Program-made: the position numbers and the translations under genes
Notes under the pieces: model-generated
What the model saw: only the letters and a program-made list of their open reading frames with translations
Told to the model about the DNA's origin: nothing
The model's database searches: none
Shown here: one piece after another, positions 7,447 through 16,506 of the stretch
Position numbering within the stretch: position 1 is the first letter of the stretch
Layout: each line of letters opens with the position of its first letter
Assembly: GCA_036265385.1 (NCBI GenBank)
Contig: DATAPD010000059.1
Span: forward strand, 179,239 to 243,238
DNA length: 64,000 bases
From: DATAPD01 sp036265385
Lineage (GTDB): Bacteria > Acidobacteriota > Terriglobia > Terriglobales > Acidobacteriaceae
Direction: 5' to 3'

Positions 7447-9612
7447 CTATCGTGGTTTGACTCGGCCACGCAATACAGTCATCGAGGCTGGGGGAAGTAG
7501 GTAATGATCTGTCCCTTGCGGCAAGGTTGATTGATCGGCTGGTCCGTCTGGGTCCGCATACCCGTCCGCCATTGCTGAGTGCCATCGATACTGCTCTTTG
7601 CCAAACGTGATTCTGGCCACAGGTCCGACAAAAGAGCTGTGTGTTTCGGCATTCTCGTCCTCGAAGGCGATGGTTACCGTGTGAGAGTTGTCATAATCCT
7701 TATTGATGATCATGAGTGACCATTGGCCGTCGGGACGAAGCACCGCATAAGCTGTAATAAGGACGTGTCCCCGATTGTCCTCGATATCGCTGACGGCGCG
7801 AAACAATTGATGCGCCGCGTCTATTGGTTGTGCCCATTCCTGTGTGAGCATCTGTGCAGCAAAAAACTGCGACGTTCGTTGTTTGATCAGGTAGTTATGA
7901 TCAACCGTGAACATGTGATAGGTGCCCCAACTATTCGCGCAAGCCGGGTGAGGAGTGGAGTAAGGCAACAGATGATGGTAGTAAGAAGCTTTTCCTCCCG
8001 CGGCAAGAAATGCGGGGAACGTCTCGCCCAGCCACAATGCTCCGAAGACATCGACTGCAGCGTCCGCACCAGGAGCATTCGTTTCAGTGTTAAACATCGG
8101 AACGTTTGCTGGTAGCCCGTCATTACGCCACACCTGGACGATGTGATTCAAAAGCTCAGGCTCCTTGTAGAGATTGCTCCATGGGCCTTCACAAGTCCCG
8201 TCGTAATAAGGGTAGTGTTCATACGACATGAACGACAGGTCTGCGAGCCGGTCATGGCTCCGTAGGTAATCCAGAAAGCGTTTGAACCAGGAAGTCTGCC
8301 CATTCGTGTCGGGCCAGAATTTGATGTCTTCGGTCACACCTTCGAAAACTGGGCCGCCGAGCTTGAGCTGAGCGTCAACCCGATGCAACGCCGTTGCCCA
8401 CTGGAGGTACAAGGCAGCATAGTCCTCAGGCGACATGTACTGGCCATCCGGTTCTTCGCCCATCTCGATATACGAGATTGGATATGCTCGGGTCTTCAGA
8501 TATGCGATTTGAGCCGCAGCATCTTCTGGTGTGCTGTAGAGCATTGCCACTGGAACCATGGCCGGCTGTCCGCGTGTGATTCCACTCGTAAAGAAAAGAT
8601 CCAGACCAACCTGATCACCAGATTCCATCCGATCAGGAAGGACGTAAAGGTCTGAGGACTGGTGCCACGGGTCTATGGATGAACAGTAGGTAAACGTCTG
8701 ACTCTGATCCGGCGCGTGATGAAGCAGATCGTGCAACACGCCGTTCTGTTGGGTCCCGACATAAATTTCGTTGATCGCATATCCCATACAGTTTCGGCGA
8801 TCGGATTTGCCGTGGGTATCACAGGTGTTCGACGACTCTGTCATTAGTATCCGCACATACTTCGTGGCGAGCGGTGTTGAGGAGAGTTCGTGTGTTACGG
8901 TGCCACCTTTTCCATCCGATACCACGCCCGCAGGAAAGTCTTTCCATTCACCGGACCCGGGATCATCCATGGCGTCGCCCTTACCGAGCCAATACTGCAC
9001 CTGATAGCGTTTGGCATAAGGCTCTGCCCATGCGATGCGGAGTGCAGTCACGATCTGTTTATCCTGCAGTTGGACGACAATCCACTGCGGATGAAGGCTA
9101 TCGTCCTCGCCGGTGAACGATTTCGTGAGGTATGGATTGCTTTTCCAGTAGGTCCGCAGATCACCGTCATCCAGGCGCGAATACCCGTCGAACTCCGATC
9201 CGCCATTGCGTGTGACTCCACGGTGCGGCAACGAATAACCGTAAGAGTGCCGAATCAAATTCTTGCCAGGTTGCGAACTCCCAACAAAGTAGCCTTTGCC
9301 GGACGGATCACTCCATGTTCCTTCGGGGTTCCAATGCCATGCCTGAACAAACAATTCAGTGTTCTGTCGATAGCTGATCGGCCCCCAGCCTGCTTCAAGA
9401 ATTTGCTTCAGTTGGTCGGGTCGAAAAAAAATATCCGTAGTGTTGCTGGGGATTCGATCGACGGTTGCTCCCAAAGCATGAATGGGACTGAATGTGTTGG
9501 CGACGTGGCTCGGAGTGGCGTCGACGCGAATAGTTTGAGCAGCCATGCTCAGCGAGAACAATAGTTGGCCTAATGTGATCAGGTGCCCGAATCTCGAGAA
9601 TCCCCTTCTCAT
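7447..9612 (-). CDS. Secreted clan-A glycoside hydrolase-like protein with inserted F5/8C (discoidin) domain
   Basis: Exported protein of 721 residues; residues ~1-25 are a signal peptide ending in SMAAQ. The following part resembles GH39/GH51-type TIM-barrel hydrolases. EMGEEPDGQ (Glu ~385) has the look of the acid/base site and FNTETNAPG (Glu ~510) of the nucleophile. A discoidin-like carbohydrate-binding domain (~residues 120-290: YWKSNPY, WIVVQLQDKQIVTALRIAWAEPYA, TKYVRILMTESS) interrupts the barrel N-terminal part. A beta-sandwich tail ends the protein. Just upstream of uxuA, so a uronic-acid-containing substrate is plausible. The exact GH family is not assignable by eye. Confidence 0.7.
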   Translation of the reverse strand: MRRGFSRFGHLITLGQLLFSLSMAAQTIRVDATPSHVANTFSPIHALGATVDRIPSNTTDIFFRPDQLKQILEAGWGPISYRQNTELFVQAWHWNPEGTWSDPSGKGYFVGSSQPGKNLIRHSYGYSLPHRGVTRNGGSEFDGYSRLDDGDLRTYWKSNPYLTKSFTGEDDSLHPQWIVVQLQDKQIVTALRIAWAEPYAKRYQVQYWLGKGDAMDDPGSGEWKDFPAGVVSDGKGGTVTHELSSTPLATKYVRILMTESSNTCDTHGKSDRRNCMGYAINEIYVGTQQNGVLHDLLHHAPDQSQTFTYCSSIDPWHQSSDLYVLPDRMESGDQVGLDLFFTSGITRGQPAMVPVAMLYSTPEDAAAQIAYLKTRAYPISYIEMGEEPDGQYMSPEDYAALYLQWATALHRVDAQLKLGGPVFEGVTEDIKFWPDTNGQTSWFKRFLDYLRSHDRLADLSFMSYEHYPYYDGTCEGPWSNLYKEPELLNHIVQVWRNDGLPANVPMFNTETNAPGADAAVDVFGALWLGETFPAFLAAGGKASYYHHLLPYSTPHPACANSWGTYHMFTVDHNYLIKQRTSQFFAAQMLTQEWAQPIDAAHQLFRAVSDIEDNRGHVLITAYAVLRPDGQWSLMIINKDYDNSHTVTIAFEDENAETHSSFVGPVARITFGKEQYRWHSAMADGYADPDGPADQSTLPQGTDHYLLPPASMTVLRGRVKPR

Positions 9613-9808
9613 CTAAATCGCGTCGCCTCTGCAGCCGTGAAACCGCCGATTTGAATTGTTGACTTTCTGATGTTGTGAGCCGTCAATGATACGCCCGAGA
9701 GAACAATTGAGCAGGTGTGATAAAACGTGGGTTCGCTGCGCCACCAATAGCAGGCGTGCTTTTGAAAACTCAAGCACAACCGAGATCCTTCGTTGGAGAG
9801 TGAACATT

Positions 9809-10786
9809 ATGATTCAGCTTTGCAGCGGTCTCAAACCAGTTCTATTCACTTTTCTCATCACAAGTGCCTTGTTTGCGTCTGCTCAGAATCCGCCGCAACG
9901 CGAGATCGCAATCACCATCGACGACCTACCTGCAGCTGGTGGCAACTCTAAAAGTGCTGCTGACATCACCGAGATGACCGTGAAGCTCCTCACGACGCTT
10001 CGCGATCAGAAGATTCCGGTTGTTGGTTTCGTGAATGAAGGTCAACTCTACAAGCTTGGTGAGGTTGATGAACGAATCAGTGCCCTCAAGATGTGGTTGG
10101 ATTACGGTTTTGAACTGGGCAATCACACTTACAGCCATACGTCACTGAATCGTGTCACGTTGAAGGATTGGGAAGAGGAAGTAGTGCGTGGCGAAACTGT
10201 CACGCGACTTCTGCTCACCCAACACAAAATGGCTTTGCGCTATTTTCGGCATCCCTACCTCGATGCGGGTCGAGATCTCCAGACTCGCCGCGAGGCGGAG
10301 GCGTTTTTGGTGGGTCGCGGTTATCGTATCGCGCCAGTGACGATGGATGCCTGGGATTGGATGTACGCGGGAGTTTACGAAGACGCTCGTCGGCGCAATG
10401 ACTCCGTCTTACAGAAGCAATTGGTGGACGCTTATCTTTCTTACACAGCCTCAGTTTTCGATTACTTCGAAAAACTTTCTAAAGATCTAATCGGCTACGA
10501 GCCGAAACAGATCCTGCTCCTGCACGGGAACTGGCTTGAAGCTGACCATATTGGCGAATTGCTCGATCTTCTGCGAAAACGCGGCTACCGGTTCGTGACT
10601 CTGCAGGATGCGCTTAGTGATTCGGCTTACAGTATGCAAGACGAATACGTTGGGGAAGAAGGGACTGGGTGGATCGAACATTGGGCCATTACACGTGGCC
10701 GTCCGCCCATGAATGCTCCGGTATTTCCGCAGTGGGTGATTGATCGCTCGAATGCGCTGTCGCGTCCGCAAGCTCAGCCACAATAG
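9809..10786 (+). CDS. Secreted polysaccharide deacetylase family protein
   Basis: NodB-homology carbohydrate esterase, 325 residues, acting on acetylated glycans outside the cytoplasmic membrane. The start at 9809 gives a clean signal peptide (residues 1-~24, ending LFASAQ) with GGAGAG nine bases upstream; an upstream TTG/ATG frame to 9686 would destroy it. Motifs: AITIDDLPAAGG (motif 1 Asp pair), LGNHTYSHTSL (motif 2, metal-binding His-x3-His), FRHPYLDAG (motif 3), and LLHGNWLEAD near the end (motif 5 His). It is divergent from the glycosidase gene, so the two may share a control region at 9613-9808. Confidence 0.9.
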   Translation: MIQLCSGLKPVLFTFLITSALFASAQNPPQREIAITIDDLPAAGGNSKSAADITEMTVKLLTTLRDQKIPVVGFVNEGQLYKLGEVDERISALKMWLDYGFELGNHTYSHTSLNRVTLKDWEEEVVRGETVTRLLLTQHKMALRYFRHPYLDAGRDLQTRREAEAFLVGRGYRIAPVTMDAWDWMYAGVYEDARRRNDSVLQKQLVDAYLSYTASVFDYFEKLSKDLIGYEPKQILLLHGNWLEADHIGELLDLLRKRGYRFVTLQDALSDSAYSMQDEYVGEEGTGWIEHWAITRGRPPMNAPVFPQWVIDRSNALSRPQAQPQ

Positions 10787-10819
10787 GCGGAACAAGATGA
10801 GGTAGCGGAGATCTTAGCG

Positions 10820-11548
10820 TTATCGCATGCGACGGATGAAGAGTGTGTGTCGCTCTGACTTGTAGAGACCAATCACGTAAATGATCGGTTTGTTCGTAGA
10901 AGAATAGATGACCTGACGAATGCGCATCACGGCATCGCTCTTCGCCATATTAAGAAGTTGGGCGCTACGGCCCTCGGCGATAGTCGCGTCAACTTCCTCG
11001 TCGGAATAAGCGATTTCCACTCCGAAGTCATTTTCAATGGTGGCGAATAGAGAGGTCCTGGCCAGTGGAGCCTCGGTCAATCGGCTGAAGTCGGATGCAG
11101 ACAAGTAACAGGTTTCGAGCGCAAATGGTTCTTCTCCCGCGTAACGAACTCTTTCGATCTTCACGAGTCGACTGGAAGCGCTTAAGCCAAGCCTGGCAGT
11201 CACTTCCGGTTCGTCATCGATAATCTTGTTCAAAATGATTTTGGATCGAGGCGCCAGTCCGCGGCTCCCCATCTGCTCGGTATAGCTCATCAATTTATTG
11301 AAGTGGATGCGGGGAGGAGCTACGAAAGTTCCCGCGCCGCGGCGTCGTTCGACAATGCCTTCCCGCTCCAAGATGGCGAGCGCATGCCGGGCAGTCATCA
11401 GGCTCACACCATGCTCACGCGCCAGTTCCCGCTCCGAACTCACCGGGTCCCCCGGCTTCAGTTGATCGGAGTCAATCCTTTTGCGAACCGCCTGTTGAAT
11501 TTTCACGTAGGCGGGAGATGTATTGCCATTGCGGCGAGTTTCGGCCAT
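10820..11548 (-). CDS. GntR/HutC-family transcriptional regulator (UTRA domain)
   Basis: Regulator of 242 residues. The N-terminal winged helix (VSSERELAREHGVSLMTARHALAILEREGIV followed by RRRGAGTFV) is typical GntR. The rest is a UTRA effector-binding domain (IERVRYAGEEPFALETCYLS), normally binding a sugar phosphate or similar small molecule. It is divergent from the TonB receptor at 11844. The palindrome GCTATATAGC lies over its own -10 box and again over the receptor promoter, so auto-repression and control of the receptor are the natural reading. Effector unknown. Confidence 0.9.
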   Translation of the reverse strand: MAETRRNGNTSPAYVKIQQAVRKRIDSDQLKPGDPVSSERELAREHGVSLMTARHALAILEREGIVERRRGAGTFVAPPRIHFNKLMSYTEQMGSRGLAPRSKIILNKIIDDEPEVTARLGLSASSRLVKIERVRYAGEEPFALETCYLSASDFSRLTEAPLARTSLFATIENDFGVEIAYSDEEVDATIAEGRSAQLLNMAKSDAVMRIRQVIYSSTNKPIIYVIGLYKSERHTLFIRRMR

Positions 11549-11592
11549 GGGGTTCTAAAAAATCATAGACGGAGTTCCGGCAGGTCAATGCT

Positions 11593-11623
11593 GCTATATA
11601 GCGCAAATGAGACAGTAACGCAA
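11593..11623 (-). promoter_or_regulatory. gntR promoter with palindromic operator
   Basis: On the minus strand a -35 box TTGCGT (11618-11623), a 17-base spacer and a -10 box TATATA (11595-11600). The -10 box is the core of the perfect palindrome GCTATATAGC (11593-11602). The predicted transcript starts about 40 bases before the GntR ATG. The same 12-mer GCTATATAGCAG (read on the minus strand) recurs at 11780-11791. Operator identity is inferred from symmetry and placement. Confidence 0.6.
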
Positions 11624-11762
11624 AGTAATTTTGAAAAATGAAATTGAGGGGGAGCCTCCAGCACGGTGAAGTTTCTATTTGACGAGAGCAAATATTGTTT
11701 TTCATATGCACCAAAACAGGTCCCCGGAGACGCGAAAGAGTGCGAGGCAAGAAATTTTTCGC

Positions 11763-11791
11763 TTGACGTTGTCCGAACACTGCTATATAGC
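11763..11791 (+). promoter_or_regulatory. TonB-receptor promoter with second copy of the palindromic operator
   Basis: TTGACG at 11763-11768 acts as -35; TATATA (11784-11789, spacer 15) or TATAGC (11786-11791, spacer 17) as -10. Both lie in the perfect palindrome GCTATATAGC (11782-11791), identical to the one over the gntR promoter. Centre-to-centre distance between the two copies is 189 bases, about 18 helical turns, so they lie on the same DNA face. A repressor bound here would block RNA polymerase. Confidence 0.6.
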
Positions 11792-11843
11792 ATTACGCCA
11801 AAGTGCAGTGGGGTGCACAAACTCGCATCTGTGGAGGATGGCG

Positions 11844-14800
11844 ATGAGGATCCGGATCTTAACCTTGGTATGCATAACTGTGTTTACGGTGGCAGCTTCG
11901 GTGCCATTCGTAAGCGGACAAGAAGTAACTGCCGGACTTGTCGGCACTGTCACAGATCCCAGCGGCGCTCCATTGGCGGGCGCGAACGTTACAGCGATCT
12001 CAGTCGAACGAGGTACCACTTTCCCGACTAAGACGAATGAGACAGGCGCGTATACCCTGCTTCGACTGCCCGTGGGGCACTACACCGTTGAAGTGGAAGC
12101 GCCAGGCTTTCAAAAGTCGCGGCTGGCGGCATTCACGCTGGTTCTTAACCAGACAGCGCGAGTCGATGTGCAGATGAAGATGGGGCAAGTCTCGGAGACG
12201 GTCGAGGTCGCCGGTGTGGCTCCAATCCTGCAAACACAGTCGACAGAAGTTAGTACTCTCATCGACTCCAAGACTCTAACAACGGTTCCGTTGGCCGCGC
12301 GTAATTACATTCAGCTCACGCTGCTCTCTCCGGGTGCAACCACGGTGAATCCAGAGTCGATGCAGTTGCCGCAGAACATGCTCAATTCGGGACGTCCGTA
12401 CGTCAATGGGAATCGCGAGCAGGCGAATCAATTCTTGCTAGACGGCCAGGTCAACAATGAGAGCAAGAACAACGAGACTGCATACAATCCCGGTCTCGAC
12501 GCGATCCAGGAATTCAATCTCATAACCCAGAATGCATCGGCGGAATTCGGGAACTACCAGGGCGGTGTCATCAACGCCACCATCAAGTCAGGAACTAACG
12601 GCTTTCACGGCAGCTTGTTCGAGTTTTTCCGCAATGATGCTCTGAACGCAAACAAGTACTGGAATGGAATGACGAAGGGCAACCCGGCGTTCATCGGGAC
12701 CTTTGGCCACAATGCCGACGGCAGCGGAATCAAGCCCGTTTTCCGATACAACCAGTTCGGGGGCAGCATCGGCGGACCAATCATCAAGAACAAGCTGTTC
12801 TTTTTTGCCGACTATCAGGGGCAGCGCCGGAAAAATATTGGACAAACAGGGGCACAGTTATTAACAGCTTCTGAGCGAGCGGGGGATTTTGGAGATTTGT
12901 GTCCCGCGGGCTTCACTGCTGGAATCTGCAATTCTGCAGACCAGACACAGCTTCACGATCCTGAAACGGGTAACCCGATTCCAAACAACAATTTGGCCGC
13001 TGCAGGTTTTGCGATCAATCCCGTCGTTCAGAATTTACTCGCTACCCAATACTATCCCGTTCCCCAGATTGATAGCGTAGTTGTGGGTAACAACTACTTC
13101 TTCAACACTGGCGACAACTTGGATAACGATCAGGGCGATCTGAAGATTGACTACAACGCGTCCGAGCGCGACCACGTTTTCTTCCGCTGGTCGCAGATGC
13201 ATCTCCGTAATCCATCTTTTACTGATCTAACCCTATTCACTGTTGGGGGTGTGATCGATGACCCGATTCGCAATGCAGTAGTGAGTTGGACCCACACTTT
13301 CGGACCGCACCTCTTGAATGAGTTCAGAGTGGGCTTCGGCGCCGTTCATTACGATCAAGAAGGAACTTCAACTGACTTCCTTGGAAATTTCGCTGAACAA
13401 CTCGGAATTTCCGGAGGCAACGCGCAGGCCCCCGGAATGCTGCAACTTCAAATTGCCGGAACCGGCCCAGGCGGCAACCCAACACTGGGCTCGATAAGCG
13501 CAGTTCAAATATTCCACACAACTGAGGGTCAAATCGAAGACAACCTCGTTTTGACTCGCAACCGGCACACAATCAAGGCCGGTTTTCAATACTGGCGAGA
13601 ACGCCAGGATTACAACTACGGCGGCAACAACGGAACGCTAGGCTACCTCAGCATTGGTGGCGTAACAGGAGCTGGCCTTTCGGATTTCTGGCTCGGTCTC
13701 GTGGGCGGAGGCTTCCGCGACGGCACAACGAACACCGTCTTCGGCTTAAGAGGCAACGTTTTTGGTGCTTATGTACAAGACGATTGGCGCGTCACGCCCA
13801 CGTTGACGGTCAATATGGGAGTCCGGTTTGAAAACCATACACCCTACTATGAAATCCATGATCGTATGGTGAATTTTGATTTAAGGACCGGAGCCATTCA
13901 GCTGCCTGGGCAAGATGGGAATCCTCGTGCTCTTCGCCAGAACTACATGGGTATTGGGAACTGGCTGCCGCGGTTCGGGCTTTCTTGGTCGCCTTCCAGC
14001 TTCGATGGACGTGCCGTGATCAGAGCTGGCTATGGCATTTCCGAATATCTTGAGGGTGGCGGTGCGAACGAGGAGCTCACTCAAAATCCTCCATTCTATG
14101 GTGCTGCAGAGCAGGCAGGCGCTGGTGATATTACCCAAGGGTTTGGTCCCTCCATCCCTCCCTGTCCAGCAATCGATTTCGCGTGCTATGCCGGAAAACG
14201 TATCCGCGTTTTCGATCAGCATTTCCGGCCTTCGCTCACGCAGCAGTGGAACTTAACTTTCCAATACCAATTCAATAACTCCACCACGATGCAGGTGGGG
14301 TACGTAGGGCAACACGGTACGCACCTGCTGAACTTCTTCGATGCTACTCAACTGGTTGGGCTGAACGCTGCGGGAACGCTTGCGCGACCTGGCGAGCAGA
14401 TTGTATCGAGAGTTGCCGGTCCGTTCCTCGGAGGAGCTGGCGATCCTGCTTCTGTTTTATATTCAGCCGACAACAGTGCTCTTGGCGGAGCAAATGCAAT
14501 TGCCGGTGTGAATATGTCGAACTCGAGCCAGAGGTATGACGCACTTCAGGCCGTACTGCAAAAGCGGCTCTCGAACGGATTACAAGGCCAGGTCGCATAC
14601 ACCTGGTCCAAATGTATGAGCAATTCTCCCGGCTATTTCGGCACCGGTTGGGGGAGCGCCAATGCCTTGAGTTCCGGTGGCCAGCCTGGTTGGCAAAATT
14701 CATACGATGGCAAGGCAGATTGGGGACCCTGTTACTGGGATCAGACACATGTTCTCAGCAGTTATGTGACGTACCAGCTTCCATTCGGACGCGGTAAGCA

Positions 14801-15386
14801 GTTCGGTCGTGACATGAATCCGGTGCTAAACGCCGTTGCCGGCAATTGGGAGATTGGTGGAATTATCAGTCTGCACTCCGGGAACGCACTTACACTCAAT
14901 GAATTCGGTGGGTGGGGCGCGTTCAATGGTGATCCATCCAACACTAACGGAATCGGCGCATACTTCTTGAGTGCGCGTCCCAACTGCGACGGTCCGCTCA
15001 AAACCATCAATCAATACGTGCCCGGTGATTTGACCGCCGGTACCCCCGGATTCATTCGTTGGTTCGATACATCAAATGTTTCTCACCCCGTTAATGAATT
15101 CGGAACCTGTTCTGTGGGAAATGGGAGAGGCCCGGGACTGGCTTCAGTCGATCTCAATCTTCACAAAGCCTTCCAATTCACCGAGCGAACACGAATGGAG
15201 TTTCGCCTCGAAGCGATCAATGCATTCAATCGACGCGTGCTCACGTTCTCAGGCGGTCCAGCCGGGGGCTCATTTGATCCCGGAACTCCCGTTCAGGGCG
15301 AGGGCTCGACGAATCCAAACTTCGGAAACATCACTGGGTCCCAAGGTGCTCGACAATTACAGCTTGCTTTGAGATTCATCTTCTGA
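11844..15386 (+). CDS. TonB-dependent receptor with N-terminal carboxypeptidase-regulatory domain (Oar-like)
   Basis: Outer-membrane import receptor of about 1180 residues. I choose the ATG at 11844 because GGAGG lies six bases upstream and the product then opens with a signal peptide ending VPFVSGQ. Residues ~28-110 are a carboxypeptidase-regulatory beta-sandwich (AGLVGTVTDPSGAPLAGANV). Next come the plug (TVPLAARNYIQLTLLSPGA, QANQFLLDGQVNNE, FNLITQNASAEFGNYQGG) and the long barrel, closing with LQLALRFIF. A rho-independent terminator follows at once, so it forms its own transcript under the GntR-flanked promoter. Ligand unknown; glycans are common for this class. Confidence 0.93.
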   Translation: MRIRILTLVCITVFTVAASVPFVSGQEVTAGLVGTVTDPSGAPLAGANVTAISVERGTTFPTKTNETGAYTLLRLPVGHYTVEVEAPGFQKSRLAAFTLVLNQTARVDVQMKMGQVSETVEVAGVAPILQTQSTEVSTLIDSKTLTTVPLAARNYIQLTLLSPGATTVNPESMQLPQNMLNSGRPYVNGNREQANQFLLDGQVNNESKNNETAYNPGLDAIQEFNLITQNASAEFGNYQGGVINATIKSGTNGFHGSLFEFFRNDALNANKYWNGMTKGNPAFIGTFGHNADGSGIKPVFRYNQFGGSIGGPIIKNKLFFFADYQGQRRKNIGQTGAQLLTASERAGDFGDLCPAGFTAGICNSADQTQLHDPETGNPIPNNNLAAAGFAINPVVQNLLATQYYPVPQIDSVVVGNNYFFNTGDNLDNDQGDLKIDYNASERDHVFFRWSQMHLRNPSFTDLTLFTVGGVIDDPIRNAVVSWTHTFGPHLLNEFRVGFGAVHYDQEGTSTDFLGNFAEQLGISGGNAQAPGMLQLQIAGTGPGGNPTLGSISAVQIFHTTEGQIEDNLVLTRNRHTIKAGFQYWRERQDYNYGGNNGTLGYLSIGGVTGAGLSDFWLGLVGGGFRDGTTNTVFGLRGNVFGAYVQDDWRVTPTLTVNMGVRFENHTPYYEIHDRMVNFDLRTGAIQLPGQDGNPRALRQNYMGIGNWLPRFGLSWSPSSFDGRAVIRAGYGISEYLEGGGANEELTQNPPFYGAAEQAGAGDITQGFGPSIPPCPAIDFACYAGKRIRVFDQHFRPSLTQQWNLTFQYQFNNSTTMQVGYVGQHGTHLLNFFDATQLVGLNAAGTLARPGEQIVSRVAGPFLGGAGDPASVLYSADNSALGGANAIAGVNMSNSSQRYDALQAVLQKRLSNGLQGQVAYTWSKCMSNSPGYFGTGWGSANALSSGGQPGWQNSYDGKADWGPCYWDQTHVLSSYVTYQLPFGRGKQFGRDMNPVLNAVAGNWEIGGIISLHSGNALTLNEFGGWGAFNGDPSNTNGIGAYFLSARPNCDGPLKTINQYVPGDLTAGTPGFIRWFDTSNVSHPVNEFGTCSVGNGRGPGLASVDLNLHKAFQFTERTRMEFRLEAINAFNRRVLTFSGGPAGGSFDPGTPVQGEGSTNPNFGNITGSQGARQLQLALRFIF

Positions 15387-15403
15387 CGCAGCACACCCCA
15401 CGC

Positions 15404-15438
15404 GGGGCAGGTATCGCCAATGCCTGCCCCTATTTTCT
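15404..15438 (+). terminator. Rho-independent terminator after the TonB receptor
   Basis: GGGGCAGG (15404-15411) and CCTGCCCC (15423-15430) form an 8-bp perfect stem with an 11-base loop, followed by TATTTTCTT. It lies 18 bases after the receptor stop codon. Confidence 0.8.
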
Positions 15439-15474
15439 TGCCCCGTCCAATCTTCTACTGTGCTCTCGTTCAAC

Positions 15475-15503
15475 GAAACACTCGCGGATCTACGGACTAT
15501 AAT
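15475..15503 (+). promoter_or_regulatory. Promoter of the TPR/CRTAC1 operon
   Basis: A perfect TATAAT at 15498-15503 with GAAACA (15475-15480) 17 bases upstream as a partial -35. Transcription would begin near 15510, at or next to the ATG at 15511, with no ribosome-binding sequence in between. Confidence 0.5.
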
Positions 15504-15510
15504 GTGCCCT

Positions 15511-16497
15511 ATGTTGAGAGTCTGGGGTTCTCTCCTGGCATTGTCATCACTGGTATTTGGACAGACGGCCGCACGAGCGCCGCAGTCCGCGGGCGGGGCC
15601 GCTATGGCGCAAAAAGCGATCACGCTTGCGCAATCGGGTCACTGTGATGAAGCATTGCCCCTGCTCAAGAAATCGATACGCCAGATTCCCAACGCGGATC
15701 TCAGGAAACAAGCGGCGTTAACGGGAGTCAATTGCGCGATGACTCACAATGCGCACTACGACGCGTTAGAGTTTCTGACAGTTCTCAGTAGAGATTTCCC
15801 ACGTGATCCCGAAGCTCTTTACGCTGCCACCCATGCGTACTCGGATCTTTCTTTGCGCGCATCCCAGGATTTGGCGCGCGAAGCGCCTTTTTCATACCAG
15901 GTTCACCTGCTAAATGCCGAGGCCTTGGAGCTTCAGGGAAAGTGGGATGAAGCGGCCACAGAATATAGAAAAATTTTGGATATTAATCCGCTCCTTCCGG
16001 GTATTCACGCTCGATTAGGCCGGGCACTGTTATCGCGTCAACAGCCGCCGCCTGAGATCGTTGCTCAAGCCAAGAAAAACTTCGAACAAGAACTGGATAT
16101 CGATCCGCGTAACGCAACTGCAGAGTATGTTGTAGGACAGCTCGCACAAGATGCGAATGATCTGTCCTCTGCGATTCGGCATTTCACACGTGCGACGAAG
16201 ATTGATACCGGCTTTAGCGAAGCCTACCTGGGACTCGGCACTGCCCTGGTTTCCGCCAAACGATTTGCCGAAGCGATTCCCCCTTTAGAAAGTTACGAGA
16301 AGATGGCACCGGACAGCCCGACAGGGCATTACCAATTGGCTCTTGCCTACACTGGCGTTGGAAGAAAAGAAGACGCAAACCGGCAAGCCGCATTACAGCG
16401 CGAAACCGCCGAGAGCCTCGAAAAGGTTCGCCGCAGAGTTGCGGAAGGGCTCTTGCAACAACAGGGGCAAGGATCACAGTCATCGGAGCCGCACTAA
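15511..16497 (+). CDS. Secreted TPR-repeat protein
   Basis: Exported scaffold protein, about 328 residues, made largely of tetratricopeptide repeats (for example WDEAATEYRKILDINPLLPG, DLSSAIRHFTRATKIDTGFSEAYLGLG, RFAEAIPPLESYEKMAPDSPTGHY). The N-terminus MLRVWGSLLALSSLVFGQTA is a signal peptide. An in-frame ATG at 15502 overlaps the TATAAT box and so is unlikely; the ATG at 15511 coincides with the expected transcription start, suggesting a leaderless message. It stops nine bases before the CRTAC1 gene, and TPR/CRTAC1 pairs are frequent in acidobacteria. It probably binds a partner in the periplasm. Confidence 0.8.
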   Translation: MLRVWGSLLALSSLVFGQTAARAPQSAGGAAMAQKAITLAQSGHCDEALPLLKKSIRQIPNADLRKQAALTGVNCAMTHNAHYDALEFLTVLSRDFPRDPEALYAATHAYSDLSLRASQDLAREAPFSYQVHLLNAEALELQGKWDEAATEYRKILDINPLLPGIHARLGRALLSRQQPPPEIVAQAKKNFEQELDIDPRNATAEYVVGQLAQDANDLSSAIRHFTRATKIDTGFSEAYLGLGTALVSAKRFAEAIPPLESYEKMAPDSPTGHYQLALAYTGVGRKEDANRQAALQRETAESLEKVRRRVAEGLLQQQGQGSQSSEPH

Positions 16498-16506
16498 CCC
16501 TTCAGA

